This document shows, one piece after another, positions 15,988-27,386 of a stretch of 64,000 nt of DNA. The position numbers were made by a program, and so were the translations under genes. This DNA is from Methylobacterium sp. (GTDB taxonomy: Bacteria > Pseudomonadota > Alphaproteobacteria > Rhizobiales > Beijerinckiaceae). The notes under the pieces were generated by a model. That model was not told the DNA's origin. It saw nothing but the letters and a program-made list of their open reading frames with translations, and ran no database searches. The DNA is taken from NCBI GenBank assembly GCA_002928875.1, contig PERO01000021.1, positions 62,001 through 126,000 of the forward strand, read 5' to 3'. Each line of letters begins with the position of its first letter. Position 1 is the stretch's first letter.

Positions 15988-16875
15988 CTATTCCGAACCG
16001 CTCACCGCGATCACATCGACCGCCTGCGTGATGACCTGCTTGCCGGAGAGCTTCAGCACGCCCGAGACCGGCGCGACATCGCCGTAATCGCGGCCGACGG
16101 CGACGACGACATGGTCGCTCGCCACGGCGATACCGTTGGTCGGATCCAGTTCGACCCACCCGGCCTCCTCGCCGCACCAGGCCATGACCCAGGCGTGCAT
16201 CGCATCGGCGCCTTCGAGCCGGGCCTGCCCTTCCGGCGGATGCGTGCGCAGGAAGCCCGAGACGTAGCCGGCCGGCACGCCGAGCGCCCGCAAGGCCGTG
16301 ATCATGATGTGGGTGAAATCCTGGCAGACCCCGTGGCGATTGGCGAAGGCTTCCGTGGCCGGCGTGTCCACGTGGGTGGCGTCGGGGTCGAAGCGCATGT
16401 CGTCGTAGAGTGCCTGATTGAGGGCGGTCGCCGCCTCGAGCACCGTCATCGAGCCCTGCGTCTTGCGCCGCGCGTATTCGCGGATCGCGGGATCGGGCGG
16501 CAGGCGCGGCGAAGGCCCCGTGAAATGATGCGGCGAGCGCGGACCGAGGCTGCGCTGCCGTCGGACGAGCGCGTCGAAACCCTCGAGCTTCGGCGACAGG
16601 TCGAGCGTCGGCGGGGTGAAATCCCGCTCGATCCGCGCCTGGAGATGCAGGGATAAGCCGCCCTTCACCGCGCGATAGGCGGTCTCGACCACGGAATTTC
16701 CGAAGAAATCCATGGAATCCACGCGCTCATGCGGGCGCGGCTGCAATTCGAGCACATTGGCGATCACCCGCTGGCGGCCGGGCACGCTGCGGGGAACGAT
16801 GCGCAATTGCTGCCGACCGCTGGCGGCGGCCTTGCCGAAATCGTAACCCATGCGAAGGCGGATATCGTACAGCAT
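15988..16875 (-). CDS. Transglutaminase-like cysteine protease/peptidase-family protein
   Basis: A 295-residue protein with the bacterial transglutaminase N-terminal beta domain (about 1-85) and a transglutaminase core. The triad is Cys184 in RHGVCQDFTHI, His227 in AMHAWV and Asp244 in VELDPTNG. No signal peptide is seen. It is the last gene of a three-gene minus-strand set with the ATP-grasp/alpha-E protein and the DUF2126 protein. By family knowledge such proteins are predicted to cleave or transfer peptide amides in an uncharacterised peptide-ligation system. Confidence 0.88.
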   Translation of the reverse strand: MLYDIRLRMGYDFGKAAASGRQQLRIVPRSVPGRQRVIANVLELQPRPHERVDSMDFFGNSVVETAYRAVKGGLSLHLQARIERDFTPPTLDLSPKLEGFDALVRRQRSLGPRSPHHFTGPSPRLPPDPAIREYARRKTQGSMTVLEAATALNQALYDDMRFDPDATHVDTPATEAFANRHGVCQDFTHIMITALRALGVPAGYVSGFLRTHPPEGQARLEGADAMHAWVMAWCGEEAGWVELDPTNGIAVASDHVVVAVGRDYGDVAPVSGVLKLSGKQVITQAVDVIAVSGSE

Positions 16876-16881
16876 CGTGCC

Positions 16882-19269
16882 CTACTTGAAGTAGGCGGCG
16901 GAAATCATGTCCGACAAAGCATAGGCCTGTTGCTGCAGTGAGACGAGTGCCGCCTTGTCGAGCGTCTCGGCCGTCAGCACGGCGAGATCGGCATGCATGC
17001 GCAACACGGCGCGCTCCAGCGGCGATTTCTGGCTGACGGGGTCCGAGCCCGGCAGGAAGCTCACATGCTGCTGCATCTCGTTCACGCTGTAGAGGATCGC
17101 GCGCGGGTTCAGCGCATCAAGCGCGAGCAGATCGAGCACGGTCTCCCGGTTCGTGGAGACGGCATAGCGGCGGCGATGCGTCATGGCGCTGTCGGCGATC
17201 TCGACGGCAAGGTCGAGCGCGCCGTCCGGCGCATCGGGAGCGCCCATGGCGATCAGGTTGGCGAGCATGAACTGGCTGCGCTCCAGCGCGCGCCCGATGC
17301 TCATGAAGCGCCAGCCCACGAAGCGGTACATGTTCTCGTGCACGAGGCCGGTGAAGCCCGAGACCTTGCGCAGCAAAACGCCGGTGGCGCGCGCGGTATC
17401 GTCGCCTTCCGACAGGGTTTTCGCGAAGCGCCGGGCGGTCTTTGACAGATCGTTCAGCGCCGTCCAGCCATCGACCGAGAACCGGTCGCGGATCTTGCTC
17501 GCACTGTGGACCGCGGCGTCGAGCGTGCCGAGAAAGCCTTCCGGCACCGGAACGTCGCTGTCGAGCCCGCGCGCCTCCAGCAGATCGCGCAGCAGGGCGA
17601 TGGTGGGATGCCCGCCATCGGGATCCTCCGACAGCCGCAGATGCAGCGCCCGGAGCAGCCGGAGATGGCCCTCGGCACGCTCCACATAGCGGCCGAGCCA
17701 GAACAGATTGTCGGCGGCGCGGCTCGGCAGCATCCCCGGCAGCGCCCGCAGGAACGGTTCGCCCGGCGTGGCGAGCATCGTGTCCTGCCGCACCGGTTTG
17801 GCGCTGACGATCCAGACATCGGCCGCCGATCCGCCGCGCCGCATGGAGAGTGCGGTGGAATCGTCGGTGCGGCCGATCCGGGCATAGCCGCCGGGCATCA
17901 CTTCCCAGCCCGTCGGCGTCCGGGCGAGAAAGACGCGCAGGCTCATGGGGCGTGGACGCAGCACGCCATCCACCAGGGCCGGCGTGGTCGAGAGAGTCAC
18001 GACTTCCTGTCCGACATATCCCGCGCCGTTGGCCTGAAGCGCGCGCTTCAATGCATCGTGGTCCGGCCGCGGGGGCGCGTGCGGATCGGGATCGAAGGGC
18101 AGGCTCGTCGAAAGCGCCTCGCCGATCAGCATCCGGCCGGCATGGGCCAGCACATGGCTCGCCTCGGCTTCCTGCCCGCACCACCAGGTGGCGATGTTCG
18201 GCAGCATGAGCGGCTGGTCCAACAGCCGCTCCGAGATGCGCGGCAGGAACGCCTGCAAGGCGCGGATTTCGAGGATGCCGGAGCCCAGCGCGTTCACGAG
18301 GGTGACGCTGCCCCGGCGCACGGCAGCGACGAGACCGGGCGTGCCGAGCTTCGATTGCGGATCGAGTTCGAGCGGATCGGCGAAGTTGGAATCGAGCCGC
18401 CGCCACAAAACGTCGATCGGCAGAGGGCCCGCCACGGTGCGGACCATCAGTTCGCCATCCTCGAAGGTGAGGTCCTCGCCCTCGAGCAGCCCGAAGCCGA
18501 GATACCGGGCGATGTAGGCATGCTCGAAATAGGTCTCGTTCAGCGGTCCGGGCGTCAGGATCGAGACCCGGTTGGTCTGCTGGTTGCGCATGCCGTTCAG
18601 CGCATCGCGAAAGCAGCGGAAGAAGCCGGCAAGGCGATGCACATGCGCCTGCGCGTAGTGATCCGCGAAGATGCGGGCCGTCGCGACGCGGTTCTGCAGC
18701 GCGAAACCCACGCCGGACGGGGCCTGGGTGCGGTCGCCCAGCACCCACCAGGCGCCATCCGGTCCGCGACCGATCTCGAAGGCCACGAAATTCAGGAAAT
18801 GCCCGCCGCGCGGGGTGACGCCCACGAGCGGACGCAGCCATTCCCGGCTTTCCGCGATGAGGGAGGCCGGCAGGTAGCCTTCCTCGACCAGCAGGTTCGG
18901 GCCGTAGAGATCGCGGCAGACCGCTTCCAGCAGATCGGCGCGCTGCATGAGCCCGGCCGAGATCGAGGCCCAATCCGCCTCGTTGATGAGGATCGGCACA
19001 TGGCTCAGCGGCCATTCGAGTTCGGAGGAGATGCCGGCATTGTACTGGCGGTAATAGACGCCGGCATCGCGCAGGTAATGGTCGCCGCGGGCCGTACGCT
19101 TCTGCAGTTCCTCCGGCGACATCGCCGCGAGATATTCCATGAAACTCTGCCAGACCGGCCGGATATGGCCGGCGGCGTCGAGCAATTCGTCCGCCACCCC
19201 CCGCTCGGGGATGTATCCCCGCAGCAGATTCATGGCGGAGGGGGACGCGGAGGACAGGCTGGCGGTCAC
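16882..19269 (-). CDS. Circularly permuted ATP-grasp protein fused to an alpha-E domain
   Basis: A 795-residue fusion. The N-terminal ~475 residues are the circularly permuted ATP-grasp region (MNLLRGY start at 13, LEWPLSHVPILI, GRGPDGAWWVLGDRTQAPSG, RVSILTPGP, and GYVGQEVVTLSTTP). The alpha-helical alpha-E domain begins at LPSRAADNLFWLGRYVERAE and runs to the end. In many genomes these are two separate genes. The predicted activity is ATP-dependent amide or peptide ligation, with alpha-E as an all-helical partner. The GTG at 19269, 4 bases after the upstream stop, is used as start; ATG at 19233 is a good alternative. Longer frames overlap the upstream gene. Confidence 0.87.
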   Translation of the reverse strand: MTASLSSASPSAMNLLRGYIPERGVADELLDAAGHIRPVWQSFMEYLAAMSPEELQKRTARGDHYLRDAGVYYRQYNAGISSELEWPLSHVPILINEADWASISAGLMQRADLLEAVCRDLYGPNLLVEEGYLPASLIAESREWLRPLVGVTPRGGHFLNFVAFEIGRGPDGAWWVLGDRTQAPSGVGFALQNRVATARIFADHYAQAHVHRLAGFFRCFRDALNGMRNQQTNRVSILTPGPLNETYFEHAYIARYLGFGLLEGEDLTFEDGELMVRTVAGPLPIDVLWRRLDSNFADPLELDPQSKLGTPGLVAAVRRGSVTLVNALGSGILEIRALQAFLPRISERLLDQPLMLPNIATWWCGQEAEASHVLAHAGRMLIGEALSTSLPFDPDPHAPPRPDHDALKRALQANGAGYVGQEVVTLSTTPALVDGVLRPRPMSLRVFLARTPTGWEVMPGGYARIGRTDDSTALSMRRGGSAADVWIVSAKPVRQDTMLATPGEPFLRALPGMLPSRAADNLFWLGRYVERAEGHLRLLRALHLRLSEDPDGGHPTIALLRDLLEARGLDSDVPVPEGFLGTLDAAVHSASKIRDRFSVDGWTALNDLSKTARRFAKTLSEGDDTARATGVLLRKVSGFTGLVHENMYRFVGWRFMSIGRALERSQFMLANLIAMGAPDAPDGALDLAVEIADSAMTHRRRYAVSTNRETVLDLLALDALNPRAILYSVNEMQQHVSFLPGSDPVSQKSPLERAVLRMHADLAVLTAETLDKAALVSLQQQAYALSDMISAAYFK

Positions 19270-19273
19270 GATG

Positions 19274-22200
19274 TCAGAGCCCCGGCCGCCGGCGCAGGTC
19301 GAGCGTGAGCGGGAATTCGCGATGCGACGAAACCGGGCCGGGTTCATAGGGGCCCGGCATGTGCCCATGCGGCTCGAAACGCGCGAGGCGACGCGCCTCC
19401 GCCTCGTTCCCGTTGACCGGGAACGTCTCGTAATTGCGACCGCCGGGATGCGCCACGTGATAAACGCAGCCCCCAAGCGCGCGCCCGCTCCAGAGATCGA
19501 CGATGTCGAAGGTCAGGGGCGCATCGACCGGCAGGCGCGGATGCAGCGCCAAAGCCGGTTGCCACGCCTTGTAGCGCACGCCCGCCACCGCCACGCCCGA
19601 TGCGCCGGGTCGCGTGAGCGGCACGCGCCGCCGGTTGCAGGCCACCGCATAGCGGGCGGGATCGGCCGCCTCGAGCTTGACCTGCAGACGCTCGACCGAA
19701 CTGTCGGTGTAGCGCACGGTGCCGCCGATCGCGCCCGTCTCGCCCAGCACGTGCCATGGCTCGAGAGCCTGCCGGAGTTCGAGCCGCACGCCCTCGTATT
19801 CCACCTCGCCGCAGAAGGGGAAGCGGAACTCCGCCTGCGCCTCGTACCATTCCGGCCTGAGCGCGAAGCCGTGATCGGCAAGGTCGCGCAGGACATCGAG
19901 GAAATCCTCCCAGAGGAAATGCGGCAGCATGAAGCGATCATGCAGGGTCGTTCCCCAGCGCACGAATTCGCCCTGCAGCGGGGCCTTCCAGAACCGCGCG
20001 ATCAGCGCCCGGAGCAGAACCTGCTGCGCGAGGCTCATGCGCGCATCGGGCGGCATCTCGAAGCCGCGGAATTCCACCAGCCCCAGCCGGCCCGTGGGGC
20101 CATCAGGCGAGAACAGCTTGTCGATGCAGATCTCGGAGCGATGCGTGTTACCCGTCACGTCGACGAGCAGGTTTCTGAGCAGCCGGTCCACCAGCCATGG
20201 CTGCGGCGGCGGCCCCTCCTCGGGTGTCGGGATCTGGGCCAGCGCGATCTCGAGCTCGTAGAGCGCGTCGTTGCGCGCCTCGTCGATGCGCGGCGCCTGG
20301 CTCGTCGGCCCGATGAACAGGCCCGAGAACAGGTAGGAGAGGCTGGGGTGCCGCTGCCAGCACAGGATCAGGCTCTTCAGCAGGTCAGGCCGGCGCAGGA
20401 AGGGGCTGTCGAGGGTCGTGGCACCGCCCACGACGACGTGATTGCCGCCACCAGTGCCGGTATGGCGACCGTCCAGCATGAATTTGTCCGCCCCGAGCCG
20501 GCATTGCCGCGCCTCGGCATAGATCGCTTCCGTGGTGGCGACGCATTCGCGCCACGAGCCGGCGGGATGGATGTTCACCTCGATCACCCCGGGATCCGGC
20601 GCGACGCGGATGACATTCATGCGCGGGTCCGAGGGCGGTGCGTAGCCTTCGATATGCACGGGCTGGTTCAGCCGGGCCGCAGCGGCTTCGGCGGCCGCCA
20701 CGAGTTCGAGATAATCCTCGAGCCGCTGGACCGGCGGCATGAAAACACAGAGCCGGCCGTCACGCGGCTCGACGCAGATGGCGGTGCGGACGGCCCCGTC
20801 GATCGCCTCGATCCCCTGCTCGTTTCGTGCCTGCCCCGCTGTCCCGGCGGTGAACTGGGCCACGCGCTGCTCCGGCGCGCTGGCGGATCGCGCGGTCGGG
20901 TCGGGTAGCGGGCCGCGCGGCTCGGTCGGGTCCGCCGGCTCGATGAAGGGGAATTGCGACGGCGGCAGATGCGGCAGCGAGCCCAGCGGCAGGCGATAAC
21001 CCGCGGCGCTGTCGCCCGGCACGAGAAACAGGTGCTGGCGCCGGAGCTTCCAGCGCTCCGACATCCACCCGCCCCGGCCGGCCGCGGCCTGCCAGCGCTG
21101 GATCGGCAGCACGTAACCCGTGGGCTGCGTCAGCCCGTTCGAGAAGACGCGGGCGATGCGCTGGCGCTCCTCTGGGTCCTTCAGCTTCGAATTTTCGGGC
21201 GTCACGTTGTCGGGCAGTTTCGCTTCCCGGAGGATCCATTCGCCGACATCCTCGTAGGCCGGCAGGATGGCATCGCCGGAGATCGCCAGTTCCTCCGCCA
21301 TCGCGCCGAGGAAGGCGGCTGCCTCCGGGGCCGCCGGGCCGGTCGCGGGGGTCGTCCGCTCCTCCGCGACGAGGGCGGGATCGTTCCAGATCGGCTTGCC
21401 GTCGCGCCGCCAGTAGACCGAGAAGGTCCAGCGCGGCAGCGTCTCGCCAGGGTACCACTTGCCCTGCCCGTAATGCAGGAAGCCGCCGGGCGCGAAGCGT
21501 TCCCGCAGGCGGCGGATCAGCTTGTCGGCCAGCGCCCGCTTCTGCGGGCCGACGGCATCGGTGTTCCATTCCGCGCTCTCGAAATCGTCGATCGAGACGA
21601 AGGTCGGCTCGCCGCCCATGGTGAGGCGCACATCGCCCGCGACGAGCGCGGCATCGACCTTTTCACCCAGCGCATCGAGCGCGGCCCAGGATTCGTCGGA
21701 GAACGGCTTGGTGATGCGCGGCTGCTCCGCCACGCGACGCACCTGCATGTCGAAATGGAAGGTCGTCTCGGCAAAGCTCGCCATGCCGGAAACGGGGGCG
21801 GCATTGCTGTAATGCGGTGTCGCCGCCAGCGGAATGTGGCTCTCGCCCGCCAGCAACCCGGAGGTCGGGTCGAGGCCGATCCAGCCGGCACCGGGAATAT
21901 AGACCTCCACCCAGGCATGGAGATCGGTGAAATCGTGATCCGTGCCGGGCGGACCATCGAGCGCGACGAGATCCGGCTTCAGCTGGATGAGATAACCCGA
22001 GACGAAGCGCGCGGCGAAGCCGAGATGCCGGAGCAGCTGCACCAGCAGCCAGCTCGAATCCCGGCAGGAGCCGGATTGCACCGTGAGTGTCTCCTCCGGC
22101 GTCTGCACGCCGGGCTCCATGCGGATGACGTAGCGGATTTCACGCGCGACGAAGGCGTTGAGATCCACGATCATCGAGACCGTGCGCTTCGGATCGCGCG

Positions 22201-22603
22201 GAATGCTCGCCAGAAACTGCTCGACACGCGGGCCGGTCGGGGCCGGCACCCGGTAGATGGCGAGATCGGGCTCGATCTCCGGCGGATAGGCGAACGGCCA
22301 TTGCTCCGCCTGCTCCTCGACGAAGAAATCGAACGGGTTGTAGACCCGCATATCCGCGACGAGATCGACCTCGATCCGGAATTCGCGCACGGGTTCGGGA
22401 AAGACGAAGCGCGCCAGCCAGTTGCCGTAAGGGTCCTGCTGGTGGTTCACGAAATGCGGACCCGGCAACACCTTCAGCGAATGCGAGATGATCCGCGTCC
22501 GGCCATGGGGCGCGGGCCGCATGCGGATGATCTGCGGACCAAGCGAAACGGGTCTGTCGTACTGGTAATGCGTGAGGTGGTGGATACTGGCCTTGATCGA
22601 CAT
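19274..22603 (-). CDS. Large transglutaminase-DUF2126 protein
   Basis: An 1109-residue protein. Residues 1-~290 are a transglutaminase-like unit with its own N-terminal beta domain and a triad Cys180 (SGSCRDSSW), His229 (DLHAWVEVY) and Asp245 (LDPTSG). The rest, from about 310, is the long DUF2126 region with motifs such as [43 protein letters not shown] and YRFEN-like blocks near [12 protein letters not shown]2126 resembles glutamine-synthetase-like ligases by published prediction, which I recall but cannot verify here. First gene of the cluster; the three genes are nearly contiguous. Confidence 0.88.
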   Translation of the reverse strand: MSIKASIHHLTHYQYDRPVSLGPQIIRMRPAPHGRTRIISHSLKVLPGPHFVNHQQDPYGNWLARFVFPEPVREFRIEVDLVADMRVYNPFDFFVEEQAEQWPFAYPPEIEPDLAIYRVPAPTGPRVEQFLASIPRDPKRTVSMIVDLNAFVAREIRYVIRMEPGVQTPEETLTVQSGSCRDSSWLLVQLLRHLGFAARFVSGYLIQLKPDLVALDGPPGTDHDFTDLHAWVEVYIPGAGWIGLDPTSGLLAGESHIPLAATPHYSNAAPVSGMASFAETTFHFDMQVRRVAEQPRITKPFSDESWAALDALGEKVDAALVAGDVRLTMGGEPTFVSIDDFESAEWNTDAVGPQKRALADKLIRRLRERFAPGGFLHYGQGKWYPGETLPRWTFSVYWRRDGKPIWNDPALVAEERTTPATGPAAPEAAAFLGAMAEELAISGDAILPAYEDVGEWILREAKLPDNVTPENSKLKDPEERQRIARVFSNGLTQPTGYVLPIQRWQAAAGRGGWMSERWKLRRQHLFLVPGDSAAGYRLPLGSLPHLPPSQFPFIEPADPTEPRGPLPDPTARSASAPEQRVAQFTAGTAGQARNEQGIEAIDGAVRTAICVEPRDGRLCVFMPPVQRLEDYLELVAAAEAAAARLNQPVHIEGYAPPSDPRMNVIRVAPDPGVIEVNIHPAGSWRECVATTEAIYAEARQCRLGADKFMLDGRHTGTGGGNHVVVGGATTLDSPFLRRPDLLKSLILCWQRHPSLSYLFSGLFIGPTSQAPRIDEARNDALYELEIALAQIPTPEEGPPPQPWLVDRLLRNLLVDVTGNTHRSEICIDKLFSPDGPTGRLGLVEFRGFEMPPDARMSLAQQVLLRALIARFWKAPLQGEFVRWGTTLHDRFMLPHFLWEDFLDVLRDLADHGFALRPEWYEAQAEFRFPFCGEVEYEGVRLELRQALEPWHVLGETGAIGGTVRYTDSSVERLQVKLEAADPARYAVACNRRRVPLTRPGASGVAVAGVRYKAWQPALALHPRLPVDAPLTFDIVDLWSGRALGGCVYHVAHPGGRNYETFPVNGNEAEARRLARFEPHGHMPGPYEPGPVSSHREFPLTLDLRRRPGL

Positions 22604-22781
22604 GCCGAAGTGGACTGCCCCTTGTCAGGCCACTTGCCTGCAGTGACCGGAAACATGATGCACCGCAAAAGCGCAATCGCAAACCCCTGATGCCGGAGTT
22701 CCCTGTTCTCCCCAACGCTTTGTGCGGGAAATCCCGTTACCGGGACAAGACCTTGGCGAACCCCTCCGGGCCGCGCGCAGG

Positions 22782-23852
22782 CTACGGCACCGCAAGGGCA
22801 TGGTTCGGCTCGCCGCGCCGGACGAACCGGTGCGGCAAGGTCCGGTCCGCGACCGGCTCGCCCCGCCAGCAGGCGAGAAGCTGCTCAACCACCACCGCAC
22901 CGAAATCCCGGTAGGGAATTTCGATCGAGCTCAGCCACGGCGCGATCCACTGGTTGAAGGCGTTGTTGTCGATGCCGATGATGCGCGTCTCGGCGGGCAC
23001 GGCGCGCCCGGTTTCGAGCGCATGGCGATATGCCGCATAGGCCATGAGATCGCTGGGGCAGAGGAGCCCGCGCGGCCAGCCATGCCTCGCGACCAGCGCC
23101 TGAATTGCGGCATAACCCATGGCGATGTGATCGGGCCCTGCCCCGCCGGCCTGCGGAAGCCGTGACACGTCGATCCCGCGCGCCGCGCATTCCGCGAGGA
23201 AACCCTGCACGCGCTCGGCAATGGAGGACGACATCACCGCCGGATGGATCACCGCGAGATCATCGATGCCAAGGCGCGCGAATTCCGCCGCGACATCCGC
23301 ACCCGCCTGCCGGTTGTCGATGCCGACGAAGGGGCTCGGCCCGAGCGGGTTGCGGCGATTGACGCAGACAATGGCTTCGCCGCGCGCCATCGCGGCCCCC
23401 AGTCCCGGGCTGGGAACGGCCGAGACCAGCACGTAGCCACGGGCGAGCTGCGCCCGCATGGCCTCGAGATATTCATCCTGCAGTTCCGGGCGGTCATGCG
23501 TGTCGCAGAGCACCATGACATAACCCGCCGCGCGCAGGGCATGCTCGGTGGAAGCCGCGATCGCCGCCATGGCCGGGTTGTCGAGATTGGGCGAGAGCAT
23601 GGCCACCACCTGGCTTTCGCGCCGCCGCAGGCTCCGCCCCGCATGGTTCGGCCGGTAGCCGAGCCGCGCCACCGCCTCCTGCACCCGCAGGACCGTATCC
23701 GCCGAGGCGCGGCCGAGATCGCCATTCACGATGCGCGAGACGGTCGCCGCCGAAACGCCCGCGACATGCGCCACATCGCTGAGCGAGGGCGCAGAGGCGA
23801 GTCTTGCGCCAGCGTTCCCCGTGGTCTCCGGCCCCTTCGCGGCCTGCGGCAT
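22782..23852 (-). CDS. LacI-family transcriptional repressor
   Basis: A 356-residue regulator. The N-terminal helix-turn-helix and hinge are at 22-45 (SLSDVAHVAGVSAATVSRIV), followed by a periplasmic-binding-protein-like sugar sensor domain (VVAMLSPNLDNPAMAAIAAS, GIDNRQAG, LCPSDLMAYAAYRHA, IIGIDNNAF). The ATG at 23852 leaves a short N-terminal arm before the helix-turn-helix; an upstream in-frame start would run through the operator. It is divergent from the sugar ABC operon, with a perfect palindrome between, so it most likely represses that operon until a glucoside-type inducer binds. Confidence 0.92.
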   Translation of the reverse strand: MPQAAKGPETTGNAGARLASAPSLSDVAHVAGVSAATVSRIVNGDLGRASADTVLRVQEAVARLGYRPNHAGRSLRRRESQVVAMLSPNLDNPAMAAIAASTEHALRAAGYVMVLCDTHDRPELQDEYLEAMRAQLARGYVLVSAVPSPGLGAAMARGEAIVCVNRRNPLGPSPFVGIDNRQAGADVAAEFARLGIDDLAVIHPAVMSSSIAERVQGFLAECAARGIDVSRLPQAGGAGPDHIAMGYAAIQALVARHGWPRGLLCPSDLMAYAAYRHALETGRAVPAETRIIGIDNNAFNQWIAPWLSSIEIPYRDFGAVVVEQLLACWRGEPVADRTLPHRFVRRGEPNHALAVP

Positions 23853-23890
23853 CCGTCCACCCCACTTTCTTCGATACGCCAGATTGACGC

Positions 23891-23910
23891 CTTGGCAAAC
23901 GTTTGCCAAG
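23891..23910. promoter_or_regulatory. LacI-family operator, perfect 20-bp palindrome
   Basis: The half-site CTTGGCAAAC is followed directly by its exact reverse complement. The A-A-C-G-T-T centre is the normal core of LacI/GalR-family operators. It lies 38 bases from the repressor start and 85 from the binding-protein start, and a TTGACG -35-like hexamer at 23884-23889 sits on its edge, so bound repressor would block the promoter. Confidence 0.85.
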
Positions 23911-23995
23911 CTGGAAATCGCAGCGGGATCGGCAGGTTTCGCGCGACAAGACAATGGCGCTGGAGCAACCGGCTGCCCTTCCGGGAGGATATGAC

Positions 23996-25273
<1,278 letters not shown>

Positions 25274-25329
25274 CGGCCGGCGCGCCGGGCGAACCCGGCG
25301 CGTCCCTCTCCAGCCGAAGCGGATCATCC

Positions 25330-26343
25330 ATGGCCGATGCCAGCCCCCCGACGCGCATGATGCCGCGCGACGCCCTTGCCGCGCGCCTCTGGCAGGCGGC
25401 ATCCGGCCTGCTCGACCGGCCGATGGCGCTCGTGCAGCGCCTCGTTGGCGGCAACCGGATGGCGTGGATCTTCCTCGCGCCGAACATCTTCTTCTTCGGG
25501 CTGTTCGTGTTCCTGCCCATCGGCATCAACATCGCGTTGTCGGTCACCGGCGGCACGAACCTGTTCCTCGGCGATCGGCCGCATGTCGGCGCGGCGCATT
25601 ACGAGGCCCTGCTCGATTGCCGGTCCTATCTCGAACCGGGCTCCTGCCGGGAGGATCATTTCTGGAAAGGCGTGGCGAACACGCTGAAATTCACGCTTTT
25701 CCAGATGGTCGCGATGGTCGGCACGGCGCTTGTCACCGCTTTGGTGCTGAACCGCAAGATCCGCGGGCGCGGGTTCTTCCGCGCCGTCTATTTCTTCCCC
25801 GTGCTGCTGTCGCCCGTGGTGGTGGCGCTGATCTGGAAGTGGATCCTCCAGCGTGACGGCCTGCTCAATGCCGCGATCACCACGGCGGGCGGGCAGAAGA
25901 TCCTGTTTTTCGTCGATCCGGGCTGGGCGATGTTCTGGGCGGTGTTCGTGTCGGTCTGGGCGCATATGGGCTTCTACACGCTCATCCTGCTGGCCGGTTT
26001 GCAGGCGATCCCCGCCGATCTCTACGAAGCCGCCGAGATGGATGGCACGCCGCCGATGCGAGTGCTGACGCGCATCACCCTGCCGCTGCTCTGGCCGAAC
26101 CTGCTGGTGGTGCTCGTGCTGGTGCTGATCCGCGCCGTGCAGACCTTCGACGAGGTCTTCGTGCTGACCGGCGGCGGGCCGGGCACCGCGACCGTGATGA
26201 TCGTGCAATATATCTACGAGACCGCCTTCGCCAATCAGGTGCAGAATTTCGGGCGGGCTGCGGCGGCCTCGATGCTGCTCGGCGGCCTGCTCTTCGCCCT
26301 GACGATGCTCCAGCTCTGGTTTGCGCGGAGGAAGGCGGCATGA
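25330..26343 (+). CDS. Sugar ABC importer permease, MalF/UgpA type
   Basis: A 337-residue membrane protein with about six helices after a ~38-residue polar N-terminus. The EAA loop is LYEAAEMDGTPPMRVLTRI. The first periplasmic loop contains two cysteines (LLDCRSYLEPGSCREDHFW), which could form a disulfide. ATG at 25330 is preferred; a GTG at 25270 that overlaps the previous stop by 4 bases would add 20 residues and cannot be excluded. The gene ends in an ATGA overlap with the next permease. Confidence 0.88.
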   Translation: MADASPPTRMMPRDALAARLWQAASGLLDRPMALVQRLVGGNRMAWIFLAPNIFFFGLFVFLPIGINIALSVTGGTNLFLGDRPHVGAAHYEALLDCRSYLEPGSCREDHFWKGVANTLKFTLFQMVAMVGTALVTALVLNRKIRGRGFFRAVYFFPVLLSPVVVALIWKWILQRDGLLNAAITTAGGQKILFFVDPGWAMFWAVFVSVWAHMGFYTLILLAGLQAIPADLYEAAEMDGTPPMRVLTRITLPLLWPNLLVVLVLVLIRAVQTFDEVFVLTGGGPGTATVMIVQYIYETAFANQVQNFGRAAAASMLLGGLLFALTMLQLWFARRKAA

Positions 26344-27386
26344 CGGTTTCGCTTTTCCGCCAGACCCGCCATCCCGGTCGCATCGGCTGGACCGACATCC
26401 TGTCCTACGCCTATCTCGCCCTCGGCGTGGTGCTGATGTTCGGCCCCGTCCTGTGGCTCGTCCTCTCCTCGCTGAAGACGCCGGCGGCGCTGCTGGAATT
26501 CCCGCCCTCCCTGCTGCCGCTCACGCAGAAGACCGTGACCGTTCCCGGCCATGCCCAGCCGCTGGAGCTTTACCGCGTCCGGATGCCGGATGGCACCGTG
26601 AGGGAACTCGCGCAGGTCAGGCGCATCGGCATCCAGGCGCAGATGCTCGACCCCGCCGATCCCGCCACGATCATCCGCGTGCCCATCGAGGCGCGCGAAC
26701 CGATCCGCGAAATGGCCTTCGCCTGGTCGAATTACACCGAGCCGCTGCAGCAATTCGCCTTCGGACGCTATTTCTCGAATTCGCTGATCGTGACCATCGT
26801 GGCGACCATCATCACGCTGATCATCAACTCGATGGCGGCCTATGCCTTGGCGATCTACGAGTTTCGCGGCAAGGCGCTGATGCTCCTGCTCGTCATCGGC
26901 ACGCTGATGATCCCGATCACCATCGTGCTCGTCCCGGTTTTTCTGGTGATCACCCAAATGGGGCTGAACAATTCGCTCTGGGCGGTGATCCTGCCGGGTG
27001 CCGCGACGCCCACCGGTGTCTTCCTGCTGCGGCAATACATGCTGACGCTCCCGCGCGACCTGATCGAGGCGGCGCGCATGGACAAGGCCTCGGAATGGCA
27101 GATCTATGCGCGCATCGTCCTGCCACTGACGCTGCCGGCGCTCGCGGTTCTGGCGATCTTCTCGATCATGTGGCGCTGGAACGAATTCCTCTGGCCGCTC
27201 GCGGTGCTGACGAAGAGCGAGGTCTACACTTTGCAGATCGGGCTCAACGCCTTCCAGGGCGAACTCCAGACGCAATGGCACTACCTGCTGGCGATGACCG
27301 TGATGACGCTGGCCCCGGTGGCTTTGGTCTTCGTCTTCCTGCAGCGGTTCATCACCACGGGCATCGCCAATACGGGGATGAAGTGA
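26340..27386 (+). CDS. Sugar ABC importer permease, MalG type, with enlarged periplasmic loop
   Basis: A 348-residue permease, longer than the ~280 usual for MalG-type proteins. The extra length is a hydrophilic stretch at about 62-125 after the first helix, with beta-like pairs (KTVTVPG, LYRVRMPDGTVREL), suggesting a small periplasmic domain. The EAA loop is LIEAARMDKASEWQIYARI. Translation is coupled to the preceding permease by a 4-base overlap and its last base is shared with the ATPase start. The added domain might touch the binding protein or a larger oligosaccharide. Confidence 0.88.
   Translation: MTVSLFRQTRHPGRIGWTDILSYAYLALGVVLMFGPVLWLVLSSLKTPAALLEFPPSLLPLTQKTVTVPGHAQPLELYRVRMPDGTVRELAQVRRIGIQAQMLDPADPATIIRVPIEAREPIREMAFAWSNYTEPLQQFAFGRYFSNSLIVTIVATIITLIINSMAAYALAIYEFRGKALMLLLVIGTLMIPITIVLVPVFLVITQMGLNNSLWAVILPGAATPTGVFLLRQYMLTLPRDLIEAARMDKASEWQIYARIVLPLTLPALAVLAIFSIMWRWNEFLWPLAVLTKSEVYTLQIGLNAFQGELQTQWHYLLAMTVMTLAPVALVFVFLQRFITTGIANTGMK

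Noticed and set aside
20954-22690. Plus-strand frame of 578 codons opposite the DUF2126 protein
   Set aside because: No domain recognised; opposite a gene with intact catalytic motifs.
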